A stretch of DNA of 54,885 nucleotides from an uncultured Clostridia bacterium (GTDB lineage: Bacteria; Bacillota; Clostridia; Oscillospirales; Ruminococcaceae), in assembly GCA_947627205.1 (NCBI GenBank), contig CANQVE010000012.1:1-54885 (forward strand). Reading direction: 5' to 3'. Shown in pieces: positions 43,135-52,010 of the stretch. Below the pieces are notes generated by a model that saw nothing but the letters and a program-made list of their open reading frames with translations, ran no database searches and was not told the DNA's origin. Every line of letters begins with the position of its first letter. The stretch's first letter is position 1. Position numbers and translations under genes: made by a program.

Positions 43135-43241
43135 TCAGGCTGTATAGAAAGTCCCAGATACTAGGAAGCGTGGCTGTGGCTAGGCTTTGTGCCTGCCACA
43201 GTTACGCTGACGACGTAGATGGGGCTTTATATACAGACTGA
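43135..43241. repeat. Structured element E, copy 3 (minimal)
   Basis: 107 bp from TCAGGCTGTA to TACAGACTGA. It keeps only the outer arms and the long inner hairpin GCGTGGCTGTGGC...GCCACAGTTACGC with the invariant GGCTAGGCTTTGTGCCTGCC at its tip. The stem CTGTGGC / GCCACAG replaces CTGCGGC / GCCGCA of the other copies, changing both sides together. Lies between cmk and the flavoprotein gene. 43004-43134 is AT-rich without a gene. Confidence 0.8.
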
Positions 43242-43305
43242 TTATTTGAAATCACATCTATTTTAACATAAATACATAAAAATTGCAATAGGTTTTTAAA
43301 CTTTT

Positions 43306-44532
43306 TCATACATTTTTCTTTGAATTTTCACCCGCGAGCCGTCCCATAGCAAACGCCGCCTGCAGGTTGAACCCGCCCGTGTAAGCGTCAACGTCAATTA
43401 TCTCCCCCGCAAAGAACAGCCCCTCCACAAGCCTGCTCTCCATTGTTTTCGGGGAAATTTCTTTTACCGAAACGCCTCCGCGCGTTATAACGGCTTCTTC
43501 TATCGGACGAAATCCGCTTATGTTCAGCGTTAAATTTTTCAGCACTTTGCATAATTCCCTGCGTTCTTCTTTGGTTATTTCAGAGATTTTTTTCGTTAGT
43601 TCAATTCCCGTTATTTCCGAAAACGGCTCGACCAGCTCTTTGGGGAGCAGTTTTCTTAAAATGTCGGAAAATACACCGCTGTGAAGCTCGGCAATTTCCC
43701 GCAGTATTCTCATATCGAGCTGTTTTTCCGAAAGCGCGGGTTTAAGGTCAACAATAATTGAACAGTCGCTTTCCGCACCGTCGGGAATATGCGCCGAGGC
43801 ACTAAGCACTGTCGCGCCTCCTATGCCGTCAGAAGTGAACGAAAGCTCGCCGAAATCGTCGTAAATAGTCTTTCCTCCGTAAACAAGCCGAATTGCACAG
43901 TTTTTGAGCGTAAGACCGCATGCTTTTCCCGCCCACTTTTCCTTGGTGACAAGCGCCGAGAGCGACGGTCTCGGGGGAATTACGATATGCCCCGCCTTTC
44001 TCGCTATCTCATAGCCATAGCCGTCCGAGCCTGTTTTGGGATAGGACATTCCGCCCGTTGCAAGAATTACGGCGTCTGCTGGTATCTGCCGCATATTTGT
44101 GTTTACGCCCCTGCATTTCCCGTTTTCAATGATAAGCGACCTGACATTTTCGCGTATCACCGAAACTCCGCGCCTCTTCACTTCCCGTTCAAGCGCACTT
44201 ACAATATCCCCCGCCCTGTCCGATACGGGAAAAACGCGCTTTCCGCGCTCGGTCTTAAGACTTACGCCGAGGCTCTCAAAAAAGCTCATGACTTCGCTCG
44301 GCGGAAAGTTGTTCATTGCGCTGTAGAGAAAGCGCGGATTGCGCGGAATATTCTGCATGACTTCGGCAATATCGCAGTTGTTTGTGACATTACATCTGCC
44401 TTTTCCCGTTATAGCGAGCTTTTTCCCGAGCCTGTCATTCTTTTCGGCAAGCAGTACCCGCGAATGTTCAGCGGCAAATATCGCGGCAGTCATTCCCGCC
44501 GCGCCGCCTCCGACAACAATAATTTCAGACAT
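43306..44532 (-). CDS. HI0933/BaiN-like FAD-dependent oxidoreductase
   Basis: 408-aa flavoprotein. GxGxxG FAD motif VVGGGAAGMTAAIFAAE at the N-terminus, then KNDRLGKKLAITGKGRCN, the strong HI0933 family signature, an AVILATGGMSYPKTGSDG segment, and AGEIIDVDAYTGGFNLQAAF near the C-terminus. The reaction is unknown; members include bile-acid enzymes and many housekeeping proteins. It is commonly found beside cmk in Clostridia, supporting a core role. Confidence 0.93.
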   Translation of the reverse strand: MSEIIVVGGGAAGMTAAIFAAEHSRVLLAEKNDRLGKKLAITGKGRCNVTNNCDIAEVMQNIPRNPRFLYSAMNNFPPSEVMSFFESLGVSLKTERGKRVFPVSDRAGDIVSALEREVKRRGVSVIRENVRSLIIENGKCRGVNTNMRQIPADAVILATGGMSYPKTGSDGYGYEIARKAGHIVIPPRPSLSALVTKEKWAGKACGLTLKNCAIRLVYGGKTIYDDFGELSFTSDGIGGATVLSASAHIPDGAESDCSIIVDLKPALSEKQLDMRILREIAELHSGVFSDILRKLLPKELVEPFSEITGIELTKKISEITKEERRELCKVLKNLTLNISGFRPIEEAVITRGGVSVKEISPKTMESRLVEGLFFAGEIIDVDAYTGGFNLQAAFAMGRLAGENSKKNV

Positions 44533-44580
44533 AGAATACCTTTCAAAAGGATATCGTTTTATTCGGAAAAGACAGTTGCT

Positions 44581-45447
44581 TTAAATATCCTTTTTATAAA
44601 CGTCATTGCTCTCCCACAGCCCCTCGAGCTTTGCAAAGGTCTGTTCTACTCGGCAGCGCTTTGAAGCCGAAACCGCCGCGATAAGCGCGTTAATTAAGCT
44701 CATGGGAGCGACAAGACTGTCCACAAAAGAAACCATGTCCGAATATGCATAGAGCCTTGTCTTGGCATAAGTTACGAGCGGGGAGCTTTCGGAGTCGGTG
44801 AGGGCTATTATCTGCGCGCCCTCTTCGTGAGCAAACCTGCAGGCTTCGACAGTGCTTTTCGCATACCTCGGAAAGCTCATTGCAATAAGCAAGTCGCCCT
44901 CGCCTATGTGGACCATCTGCTGATAAAGTTCGCTTATGCCGACCGAGCCGACGAGGGTTACGTTGTCCGCAATAAGACGGAGGTTGTAGTGCATAAAACT
45001 TGCGAGCACGCCCGAGGACATTGCACCTTGAATGTAGATGTTCTTTGCGGTGTTTATGAGGGTGACGGCGTTTTCAAAGCTCTCCTTGTCCACTAAATCA
45101 ATCGTCTTGCGAATTCTGTCGATGTCCTGATTTAAGACGCCGTTCAGGGTGTCCTCGTCGCCTATTCTTGTACGAGTTACGTCCATGCGCTGGATAGAGG
45201 TGAGGCGGTTTTTTATATGGTGCTGGAGGGCGCGCTGCATCTGCGGATAACCCTCGAATCCCATTTCGATGGCAAATCTCACGACGGTAGATTCGCTTAC
45301 ATTTACGGTCTGTCCGAGCCTAAGCGCGGTCATATACGCAGCTTTTTCGTAGTGTTCGAGGATATAGCCTGCTATGAGCTTCTGGCTTTTAGAAAACTTC
45401 GGCATCATTTCCTCGATATTCTTCAAAAGATTATCGCCCAAAATCAT
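44581..45447 (-). CDS. MurR/RpiR-family transcriptional regulator
   Basis: About 288 aa: an N-terminal helix-turn-helix domain (TVNVSESTVVRFAIEMGFEG) and a C-terminal SIS sugar-phosphate-binding domain (IYIQGAMSSGVLA, LIAMSFPRYAKSTVEACRFA). RpiR proteins respond to amino-sugar or sugar phosphates; the ligand here is not known and no sugar genes adjoin. Start: GGGGAGG precedes ATG at 45447 by only 2 nt, so TTG at 45441 is also possible; the ATG at 45489 lies too near the transcription start and lacks a site. Confidence 0.9.
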   Translation of the reverse strand: MILGDNLLKNIEEMMPKFSKSQKLIAGYILEHYEKAAYMTALRLGQTVNVSESTVVRFAIEMGFEGYPQMQRALQHHIKNRLTSIQRMDVTRTRIGDEDTLNGVLNQDIDRIRKTIDLVDKESFENAVTLINTAKNIYIQGAMSSGVLASFMHYNLRLIADNVTLVGSVGISELYQQMVHIGEGDLLIAMSFPRYAKSTVEACRFAHEEGAQIIALTDSESSPLVTYAKTRLYAYSDMVSFVDSLVAPMSLINALIAAVSASKRCRVEQTFAKLEGLWESNDVYKKDI

Positions 45448-45510
45448 TACCTCCCCAAAAAATTGACGGAAAAAATCCGCACGTTTCATTTTTTATACGT
45501 TCATATACAT

Positions 45511-45539
45511 ATAATACTACATTTCTCCGTGATTTTCAA
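45511..45539 (-). promoter_or_regulatory. Promoter of the RpiR-family gene
   Basis: On the minus strand, TTGAAA (45534-45539) and TATTAT (45511-45516), spacer 17 bp. Confidence 0.7.
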
Positions 45540-45574
45540 GGGCTTTTTGAATTTTTTGGCAAAACTTCTTTCAA

Positions 45575-46640
45575 ATAGAGGCTAGGCGCTAGAAGCAAGA
45601 GGCAAGAAACTGTTTTGAGCGAGGAACAACGTTTCCGCTATCCGACCGCGCCTGTAGTCAGTTGACAGTACACAGTGTACAGTGTAAAGTAAAAGTTGTA
45701 TTGAGCGGAAAACAACATTTCCTCTATCCAACCGCGCCGTAAGGCGCGGTATATGGGTTTCCAAAGGGCGCATTGCGCCCTTTGGTGGGGGTGCGGGGGC
45801 AAAGCCCCCGCAATCCGCTTCAAAAGCGCTAAAGGGTGCGGGGAAAACAAGAGTTTTCCCCGCATTGCCGTTTCAAAGCCATGCTTTGAAACGGCAATCC
45901 TAAAAGAGGGTTTGAGCGGGGAACAACCCAAAGAGTGAAACCGCTTTGGAGCGGGAAAGAAAATCCGCTCCGCTTGTATAAAAGTTGTTCTTCTCAAACG
46001 GTATTTTCCTCAATAACGCTCACTCGCCCTATCCCCCTGCCCCCTTTCCCGAGGGGAAAGGGGGAAAGTACGGGGCGCGCCCCGCGCCCTGCCTCGGGGG
46101 CTTCGCCCCCGAACCCCTGTTGACAGCTGACAGTTGACAGTTTACATGGTACAGTATTCAGTAACAGCCAAAATGCTATCCGCTCATTTATCACTGTTAA
46201 AAAACCTTAACCAACTTTTTTCCGCTCTAATGTTTTTTGCTTTTAAAGTTATTCCACGCTCAAAACCTCTTTTAGGATTGCCGTTTTAAAAACACGGTTT
46301 TTAAAACGGCAATGCGGGGAAAACTCTTGTTTTCCCCGCACCCTTTAGCGCTTTTGAAGCGGATTGCGGGGGCTTTGCCCCCGCGCCCCCCACCAAAGGG
46401 CGCAATGCGCCCTTTGGAAACCCATATACCGCGCCTTACGGCGCGGTCGGATAACGGAAACGCTGTTCCTCGCTCAAAACAGCTTTTACTTTACACTGTA
46501 CCCGGCGTTCAATGCGTCTGCTGACAGTTGACAACATGGAGAATGAGCGTTATTCATAAAAACAGCGTTTGAAAAGAAATAAGCGGTAAGAGTTTAAATT
46601 CTTACCGCTTACCTTTAAAAGAGCAATTTTTTGCTTTAGG
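45575..46640. repeat. Composite palindrome I
   Basis: No gene is seen. The left arm (about 45690-45945) and inverted right arm (about 46240-46490) share, in mirror order, the modules CCGCGCCGTAAGGCGCGG, CAAAGGGCGCAATGCGCCC, GCGGGGGC / GCCCCCGC, the GCGGGGAAAA / TTTTCCCCGC stem and the TTGCC...GGCAA stem (left: GTTTCAAAGC; right: GTTTTAAAAAC). The centre holds CGCCCTATCCCCCT with a CCCTTTCCC hairpin and CAGTTGACAG-type 7-bp repeats in + orientation. Outer flanks carry AGAGGTAAG-type arrays (45580-45608, 46570-46615). Confidence 0.85.
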
Positions 46641-46682
46641 TCAATGAACAGTGGTTTTAGCCGATTTGGCTGATAAAGCCGT

Positions 46683-47429
46683 TTACGCCTGCCTTATCTT
46701 TTTCCCGCGCTTTAAGCCGCGGTTCCTGATAAGGGCGGGAATGTACGCCGCGAGCATTGCCAAAATGCCCACAAGTTCCAGCCAGAATATCGGCGGGAGC
46801 ATATCAAGAAACGGGTATATGTCGTATAACTGATCGGGAAGCCCCGTTATCATTATGTAGTTGGTGTGGAAAAAATAATTGAACACCGCCATTGCCGCGA
46901 CAAGCCCGTTGCCGATGAAAAATGTCGGAATAATGCACTTGAACGTCACTTCGTATTCAAAAACAAACAGGCAGTACAGGCTGAAAAGAAACATAAAATG
47001 GTGACTTATTATAAACTGATAGAACGTATAGCTGTCCCATGATACCGTCAGGTCGGGCCATATCATTGCGGGAAGCGGTCCTATAAACGTAAAGAAATAC
47101 ACCACGCGGTAGAGTTTATGCTTATTGTCGGTGAGCAGAATGTAGATCATAAAAAAGTTTGTGATAAAACACAGGTGAAACGGAAGATCGTATTCAAAGC
47201 GCCATATACCGAGAATAATTTTCGACAGATAATGCACGAGCATATTTCCCGCGAGAATTCCCGCCATAACATATCTGACGGCGCGCTTGTGAGCAGAGCG
47301 TTTAAGCCGTCCGCGCAGAAAATAAATTGCCAGCGCGGCGGCTATCTCTGCGGCTGAAATCGCGATATGAAGCGGACCGAAAAGCTCGACGCGGTTTTCC
47401 GTACCTATAAAGAATTGTGCTATGTTCAT
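46683..47429 (-). CDS. YwaF/TIGR02206-like integral membrane protein
   Basis: 248 aa with about seven membrane helices. Conserved-looking features are LFGPLHIAISAAEI at the N-terminus, DLPFHLCFITNFFMIYILLT, and FYQFIISHHFMFLFSLYC. This pattern belongs to a family of unknown function (TIGR02206, B. subtilis YwaF). A GGAGG ribosome binding site precedes the ATG, below a consensus promoter. No operon partner; repeat blocks lie on both sides. Confidence 0.82.
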   Translation of the reverse strand: MNIAQFFIGTENRVELFGPLHIAISAAEIAAALAIYFLRGRLKRSAHKRAVRYVMAGILAGNMLVHYLSKIILGIWRFEYDLPFHLCFITNFFMIYILLTDNKHKLYRVVYFFTFIGPLPAMIWPDLTVSWDSYTFYQFIISHHFMFLFSLYCLFVFEYEVTFKCIIPTFFIGNGLVAAMAVFNYFFHTNYIMITGLPDQLYDIYPFLDMLPPIFWLELVGILAMLAAYIPALIRNRGLKRGKKIRQA

Positions 47430-47511
47430 TGGTTCCTCCTTTAGTGTGATTGAATGCCGGAATTTTTGTTAAGATCGTTCAATGATGTTAGCAAAAAACT
47501 GCTTCGCAATT

Positions 47512-47540
47512 ATTATAGCACAATAACGGCATAGTGTCAA
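47512..47540 (-). promoter_or_regulatory. Promoter of the YwaF-like gene
   Basis: On the minus strand, TTGACA (47535-47540) and TATAAT (47512-47517), spacer 17 bp. Confidence 0.9.
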
Positions 47541-47544
47541 GTTG

Positions 47545-48460
47545 TTAGAAGCAAGAATGTAAGCGCATTATCCGCTTTACGGCGGATAACGCTGTAAGAG
47601 GTAAGAAACAGTTTTGAGCGGAAAACAACATTTCCTCTATCCGACCGCGCCGTAAGGCGCGGTATATGGGTTTCCAAAGGGCGCATTGCGCCCTTTGGTG
47701 GGGGCGCGGGGGCAAAGCCCCCGCAATCCGCTTCAAAAGCGCTAAAGGGTGCGGGGAAAACAAGAGTTTTCCCCGCATTGTCGTTTTAAAAACTGTGTTT
47801 TTAAAACGGCAATCCTAAAAGATGTTTTGGGCGGGGAACAACCCAAAGAGTGAAACCGCTTTGGAGCGGGAAATTAAGTTCCTTAGGGGTTATTAACATT
47901 GATGAAAGAAAGAACAACCTTTCGGTTGTTACTGAATACTGTACCCTGTAAACTGTCAACTGTCAACAGGCAGGGCACGGGGCACGCCGGCGCCCCGCAC
48001 TCTCCCCCTTTCCCCTCGGGAAAGGGGGCAGGGGGATAGGGCGAGATAACGTTATTGAAGAAAATACCGTTTGAGAAGAACAACTTTTATACAAGCGGAG
48101 CGGATTTTCTTTCCCGCTCTATTGTAATTTCATTTTTTAGATGTTTTCACGCTCAAAACCTCTTTCAGGATTGCCTTTCCAAATGCAAGCATTTGGAAAG
48201 GCAATGCGGGGAAAACTCTTGTTTTCCTCCACCCCAGGTTCAATGCCGTAGGCATTTAACCTGATGCGCTTTTGAAGCGGATTGCGGGGGCTTTGCCCCC
48301 GCACCCCCACCAAAGGGCGCAATGCGCCCTTTGGAAACCCATATACCGCGCCTTACGGCGCGGTCGGATAACGGAAATGCTGTTCTCCGCTCAATACAAC
48401 TTTTACTTTACACTGTACAAAGCGTTGCATGCGTCTGTTGTCAGCTGTCATCCCCTCGCA
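47545..48460. repeat. Composite palindrome II
   Basis: Same architecture as I: left arm about 47612-47870, inverted right arm about 48150-48405. The hairpin stems differ between arms (left GTTTTAAAAAC, right TTTCCAAATGC), each pairing with its own complement. The centre (about 47885-48110) holds the CTGTCAACTG 7-bp array and CCCTTTCCC hairpin module in the opposite orientation to composite I. No gene is seen; open frames here recur across copies and are repeat shadows. Confidence 0.85.
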
Positions 48461-48461
48461 C

Positions 48462-48490
48462 TTGCAATTCTCGCCGAAATGTTGTATTAT
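48462..48490 (+). promoter_or_regulatory. Promoter of the Gfo/Idh/MocA gene
   Basis: TTGCAA at 48462-48467 and TATTAT at 48485-48490, spacer 17 bp, directly after the repeat block and 34 bp before the ATG. Confidence 0.65.
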
Positions 48491-48523
48491 ATTATCAACA
48501 AGAAATTTGAAAGGAGTTTTAAA

Positions 48524-49498
48524 ATGAATTGGGGTATAATTGCAACAGGGAATATTGCGGGGAAGTTTGCAAAAATAATAAACGCAATGAACGCCGAAAG
48601 TCAGCGCCTTGTCGCGGTAGGTTCAAGGGATATTTCAAAAGCAGGGGAGTTTGCCGAAAGCTACGGAATAAGCAGAGCTTACGGCAGTTATGAAGAACTT
48701 TGTTCGGACAAAGACGTTGACGCGGTATACATAGCCACTCCGAATAATCTTCACTATGAAAACGCGCTTATGTGCCTTGAACACGGAAAGCACGTCTTGT
48801 GCGAAAAGCCGTTTACACTTAACGCCGCAGACGCTGAAGCCCTTTACAGAACGGCTGATGAAAAAGGATTGTTTATTGCCGAGGGATTGTGGACAAGATT
48901 TCTGCCGTTATATCATGAGCTGAAAGAAATTATAAAGTCTAAAAGATACGGCGAGCTTAGGCATGCAAGATGTGAATACGGGTTTATTGCAAACGGAAAG
49001 CGCCGCGAGCGCAAGTTCAGGTCGGAGCTTGGCGGCGGTGCGCTTTATGATATAGGCATTTACAATCTGGGATTTTTGCAGGCTGTTATGGGCGAAGAGC
49101 CGACGGATTTTGACAGTGAAGTAAGGTTTAACGAGTTTAAGACGGACGAGTTCGGTATAATTCAGCTTTATTATCCGAGCGGAAAGACGGCACAGTGTTT
49201 GCAGACAATCGGGCTTGATATAGAGAGGCGCGCGGCGCTTTATTTTGATAAAGCAAGCATTTATCTTCCCGACTTTCAGGGGGCGTATTCCATGACGATA
49301 AAGGCGGACGGTGAGGAGCAGACTGTCAGCTTTCCGCCCGAGATAAACGGTTTTGAATACGAGGTGCGTGATATGACGGAGTGTATTGCAAAGGGAAAGA
49401 CGCATAGTGATGTTTATAAGCCCGAGGACAGTATCGCGCTGGCGAGGCTTATGGAGAGGATAAGGGCAAAGTGGGGGCTGGAGTTTACTAGAGGCTAG
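48524..49498 (+). CDS. Gfo/Idh/MocA-family oxidoreductase
   Basis: 324-aa NAD(P)-dependent dehydrogenase. It has an N-terminal Rossmann fold starting WGIIATGNIAGKFA, then VDAVYIATPNNLHYENALMC and the catalytic-region motif GKHVLCEKPFTLN (Lys of EKP), followed by EGLWTRFLPLY and the C-terminal substrate domain. Closest in look to trans-1,2-dihydrobenzene-1,2-diol/aldose-type dehydrogenases; the substrate is unknown. ATG at 48524 with AAAGGAG 8 nt upstream; a longer open frame runs into the repeats. The stop TAG is itself part of a GAGGCTAGAGGCTAGAG array, so the last codons derive from repeat sequence. Confidence 0.92.
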   Translation: MNWGIIATGNIAGKFAKIINAMNAESQRLVAVGSRDISKAGEFAESYGISRAYGSYEELCSDKDVDAVYIATPNNLHYENALMCLEHGKHVLCEKPFTLNAADAEALYRTADEKGLFIAEGLWTRFLPLYHELKEIIKSKRYGELRHARCEYGFIANGKRRERKFRSELGGGALYDIGIYNLGFLQAVMGEEPTDFDSEVRFNEFKTDEFGIIQLYYPSGKTAQCLQTIGLDIERRAALYFDKASIYLPDFQGAYSMTIKADGEEQTVSFPPEINGFEYEVRDMTECIAKGKTHSDVYKPEDSIALARLMERIRAKWGLEFTRG

Positions 49499-50590
49499 AG
49501 GCTAGAGTTTAAGCCTTTACCCCATTTTATGCGTCATATTCAATGGACAACCTTTCGGCTGTTACTGAATACTGTACCCTGTAAACTGTAAACTGTCAGC
49601 TGTCAGCAGGGGGCAACGCTGGGTACAATGTAAAGTAAAAGTTGTGTTGAGCGGAGAACAGCGTTTCCGTTATCCGACCGCGCCGTAAGGCGCGGTATAT
49701 GGGTTTCCAAAGGGCGCATTGCGCCCTTTGGTGGGGGCGCGGGGGCAAAGCCCCCGCAATCCGCTTCAAAAGCGCTAAAGGGTGCGGGGAAAACAAGAGT
49801 TTTCCCCGCATTGCCTTTCCAAATGCTTGCATTTGGAAAGGCAATCCTAGGAGAGGTATAGAGCGAGAGAGTTCCTACAGTATGAAAAAACCTTAGTTCG
49901 GGAAATTAAGTTCGTTAAGGGTTATTAACATTGATGAATGAAAGAACAACCTTTCGATTATTACTGAATACTGTACCCTGTCTGCTGTCAACTGTCAACA
50001 GGGGTTGCGGGGACGAAGTCCACGCGAGGCGGGGTGCGGGGCGCGCCGGCGCCCCGCATTCTCCCCCTTTCCCCTCGGGAAAGGGGGCAGGGGGATAGGG
50101 CGAGTAAAGGTTATTTAGGGGAACAACGTTTGAGAAGAACAGCAAATGGGGTTTGTACAGGCAGAGCAGAATTTTTCCCGCTCTATTGTAATTTCATTTT
50201 TTAGATGTTTTCACGCTCAACACTTGTTTTAGGATTGCCGTTTTAAAAACATAGTTTTTAAAACGGCAATGCGGGGAAAACTCTTGTTTTCCCCGCACCC
50301 TTTAGCGCTTGCTGACGCGTTTGCGGGGACTCCGTCCCCGCACCCCTGCCAGAGGGCAAAAATTTTTTGAAAAAAATTTTTTCCCTCTGGACTCCCTTTT
50401 CAAAAAACTTTCGTGCCGCGCCTTACGGCGCGGTCGGATAGCGGAAACGCTGTTCTCCGCTCAATACAACGTTTACTTTACACTGTACACTGTGTACTGT
50501 CAACTGACTACAGGCGCGGTCAGATAGCGGAAACGTTGTTCCTCGCTCAAAACTTATTCTAGCCTCTAGCTTCTAGCCTCCGGCAGTTTC
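49485..50590. repeat. Composite palindrome III
   Basis: Left arm about 49648-49870, inverted right arm about 50215-50465, with the same modules as I and II. The left stem is TTTCCAAATGC, the right GTTTTAAAAAC. The right arm carries an extra GCGGGGACTCCGTCCCCGC hairpin and an A/T hairpin closed by CCAGAGGG / CCCTCTGG (about 50348-50390). The centre is in the same orientation as in II. Flanks: TAGAGGCTAGAGGCTAGAG at 49490-49508 and TCTAGCCTCTAGCTTCTAGC at 50558-50577. No gene is seen. Confidence 0.85.
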
Positions 50591-50709
50591 TTGACTTTAT
50601 CATGAATTCATTGTATAATATTATTGCCCCTATGTGTCCGCATCAGCAAGGCTTCCCGCCAAATCTCGCCGGGAAATAAAACAACTTTATTTACAAAGGA
50701 GCGCTTAAC

Positions 50710-51297
50710 TTGTCCGAAAATAACAGCACTTTTTTCGAAGAGGCCCGCAAAAGAGCCGAAGCGGCTTTTAATGAGCGAAGCATTATGAACGCAGAGTTTC
50801 AATTCGGCAAAGCCCAAGGCAGAATTGAGACTGTCTCGGAAATGCTTGAAAACGGTTATACCGAAGATCAGATCGACAGCATTTTAAATTCCCAACCTAA
50901 GAACAATACCCGCCAAAAGCCCGCCGTCAATGAGCTGACCGCCGAAGAACAAGAAGCCCGCAAAATGGCTGAAGCGTTCTTTATTGAGCATAACAAGCAT
51001 GACAAGTCCGAGGGTTTATCCGAGGGCGAAGCAAAGATCATTGTTAAAATGCTTGACAGCGGGTTTACACTTGAACAAATTGAACAAACACTAAACAGCA
51101 TAAACCTGCAAAATAACAATGACGGACCGAAGATCGATCTTTGCACAGCGGCAGCTTTCAGCAGGATAGTTGAAGAGATAAACAAAAACACGGAAGAAGC
51201 CTCGGCCGCGCTTGCCGCAAAAAAGGCTGAACTGACCGAGATAATGCGTGAACACGGGTGTTCCGAAAAACAAATTGACAGAATTTTAAACGGCTGA
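50710..51297 (+). CDS. Triple-repeat helical protein of unknown function
   Basis: 195 aa, cytoplasmic, acidic, no membrane helix. I do not recognise it as a whole. A helical motif occurs three times: SEMLENGYTEDQIDSILN (about residues 43-60), VKMLDSGFTLEQIEQTLN (about 117-134) and TEIMREHGCSEKQIDRILNG (about 176-195). Such units resemble the short helix-turn-helix-like tails found on PD-(D/E)XK transposase/Rpn-type nucleases, but no nuclease domain is present. TTG start with AGGAG about 11 nt upstream. The gap before it (50591-50709) holds no repeats. Confidence 0.75.
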   Translation: MSENNSTFFEEARKRAEAAFNERSIMNAEFQFGKAQGRIETVSEMLENGYTEDQIDSILNSQPKNNTRQKPAVNELTAEEQEARKMAEAFFIEHNKHDKSEGLSEGEAKIIVKMLDSGFTLEQIEQTLNSINLQNNNDGPKIDLCTAAAFSRIVEEINKNTEEASAALAAKKAELTEIMREHGCSEKQIDRILNG

Positions 51298-51346
51298 TAA
51301 AAAGCCCGTTTGTCCGATAATGTCCAACAATTCGCTGTTTATGGTA

Positions 51347-51375
51347 TAGACTTTCCGAAGCAGATTTGCTATACT
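51347..51375 (+). promoter_or_regulatory. Possible promoter of the XRE-membrane gene
   Basis: TAGACT at 51347-51352 and TATACT at 51370-51375, spacer 17 bp. The -35 is weak. Confidence 0.4.
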
Positions 51376-51391
51376 GTTATTGAACGAAAAT

Positions 51392-51429
51392 AAAAAACAC
51401 CCTCGGCTTTTAATTGCACGGGTGTTTTT
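51392..51429 (+). terminator. Terminator-like hairpin abutting the next ribosome binding site
   Basis: AAAAACACCC pairs with GGGTGTTTTT; the T-run is followed at once by GGAGG of the XRE-membrane gene. It may end the preceding gene or attenuate the following one. Confidence 0.65.
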
Positions 51430-51442
51430 GGAGGTAATTTAT

Positions 51443-51958
51443 ATGGATATGGTAAGTATTGGAAAATTTATTTCGGAACTAAGAAAGCAACAAGGTCTTA
51501 CGCAAGAGCAACTCGGAGAAAAGATAGGCGTTACGAATAAGACTGTTTCACGCTGGGAAACGGGGACATATCTGCCGCCCGCTGACGCACTTTTGACTAT
51601 GAGCAGGCTTTTTGGGGTGAGTATCAATGAGATACTTAGCGGCAAGAGGCTTTCTGACGCCGAATACAAAAATGCCGCCGAAAAAAACCTTGCGCAGGCT
51701 GTAGGGAACAGCAGTTTTTCCGTAAAGGAAAAAACGGATTATTATCGGAAAAAATGGCTGAAAGAGCATATTGCGGATATGGTCTTTATGGGGATCTGTA
51801 TAATAGCAATTGCCGCGGCAGGGTTTATATTCCGTGAGCCTTTAATAAGCTATGCCGCGTTTCCCGCTCTTATTATATGTCATTGTATCAGGCACAATAT
51901 GATGATGTCGTATGTTGAAAATCATGTTTATGGGGAGAATGATAAGCCCGACGGCTGA
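51443..51958 (+). CDS. XRE-family regulator with membrane tail
   Basis: 171 aa. An N-terminal Cro/C1 helix-turn-helix (GKFISELRKQQGLTQEQLGE, continuing KTVSRWETG) spans about residues 5-60. A linker follows, then two hydrophobic segments (about 113-131 and 133-150). Such membrane-tethered XRE proteins are common in Clostridia; targets are unknown. ATG at 51443 with GGAGG 8 nt upstream; a longer frame to 51380 would include the terminator-like hairpin. It converges with the SUKH-like genes. Confidence 0.85.
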   Translation: MDMVSIGKFISELRKQQGLTQEQLGEKIGVTNKTVSRWETGTYLPPADALLTMSRLFGVSINEILSGKRLSDAEYKNAAEKNLAQAVGNSSFSVKEKTDYYRKKWLKEHIADMVFMGICIIAIAAAGFIFREPLISYAAFPALIICHCIRHNMMMSYVENHVYGENDKPDG

Positions 51959-52010
51959 TTTTAGGCATTGTTTTTATTTTAGCACAAAGATACGAGGATT
52001 TTTCCCCGGA

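Noticed and set aside
47883-50145. Recurring minus-strand frames containing ISPYPPAPFPEGKGGECGA
   Set aside because: Same peptide appears wherever the CCCTTTCCC hairpin module lies in a given orientation (also near 26741-26986); a translation of non-coding repeat.
45590-50590. Composite repeats considered as insertion sequences
   Set aside because: No transposase frame and no clear target-site duplication; they are built from palindromic modules in varying combinations.
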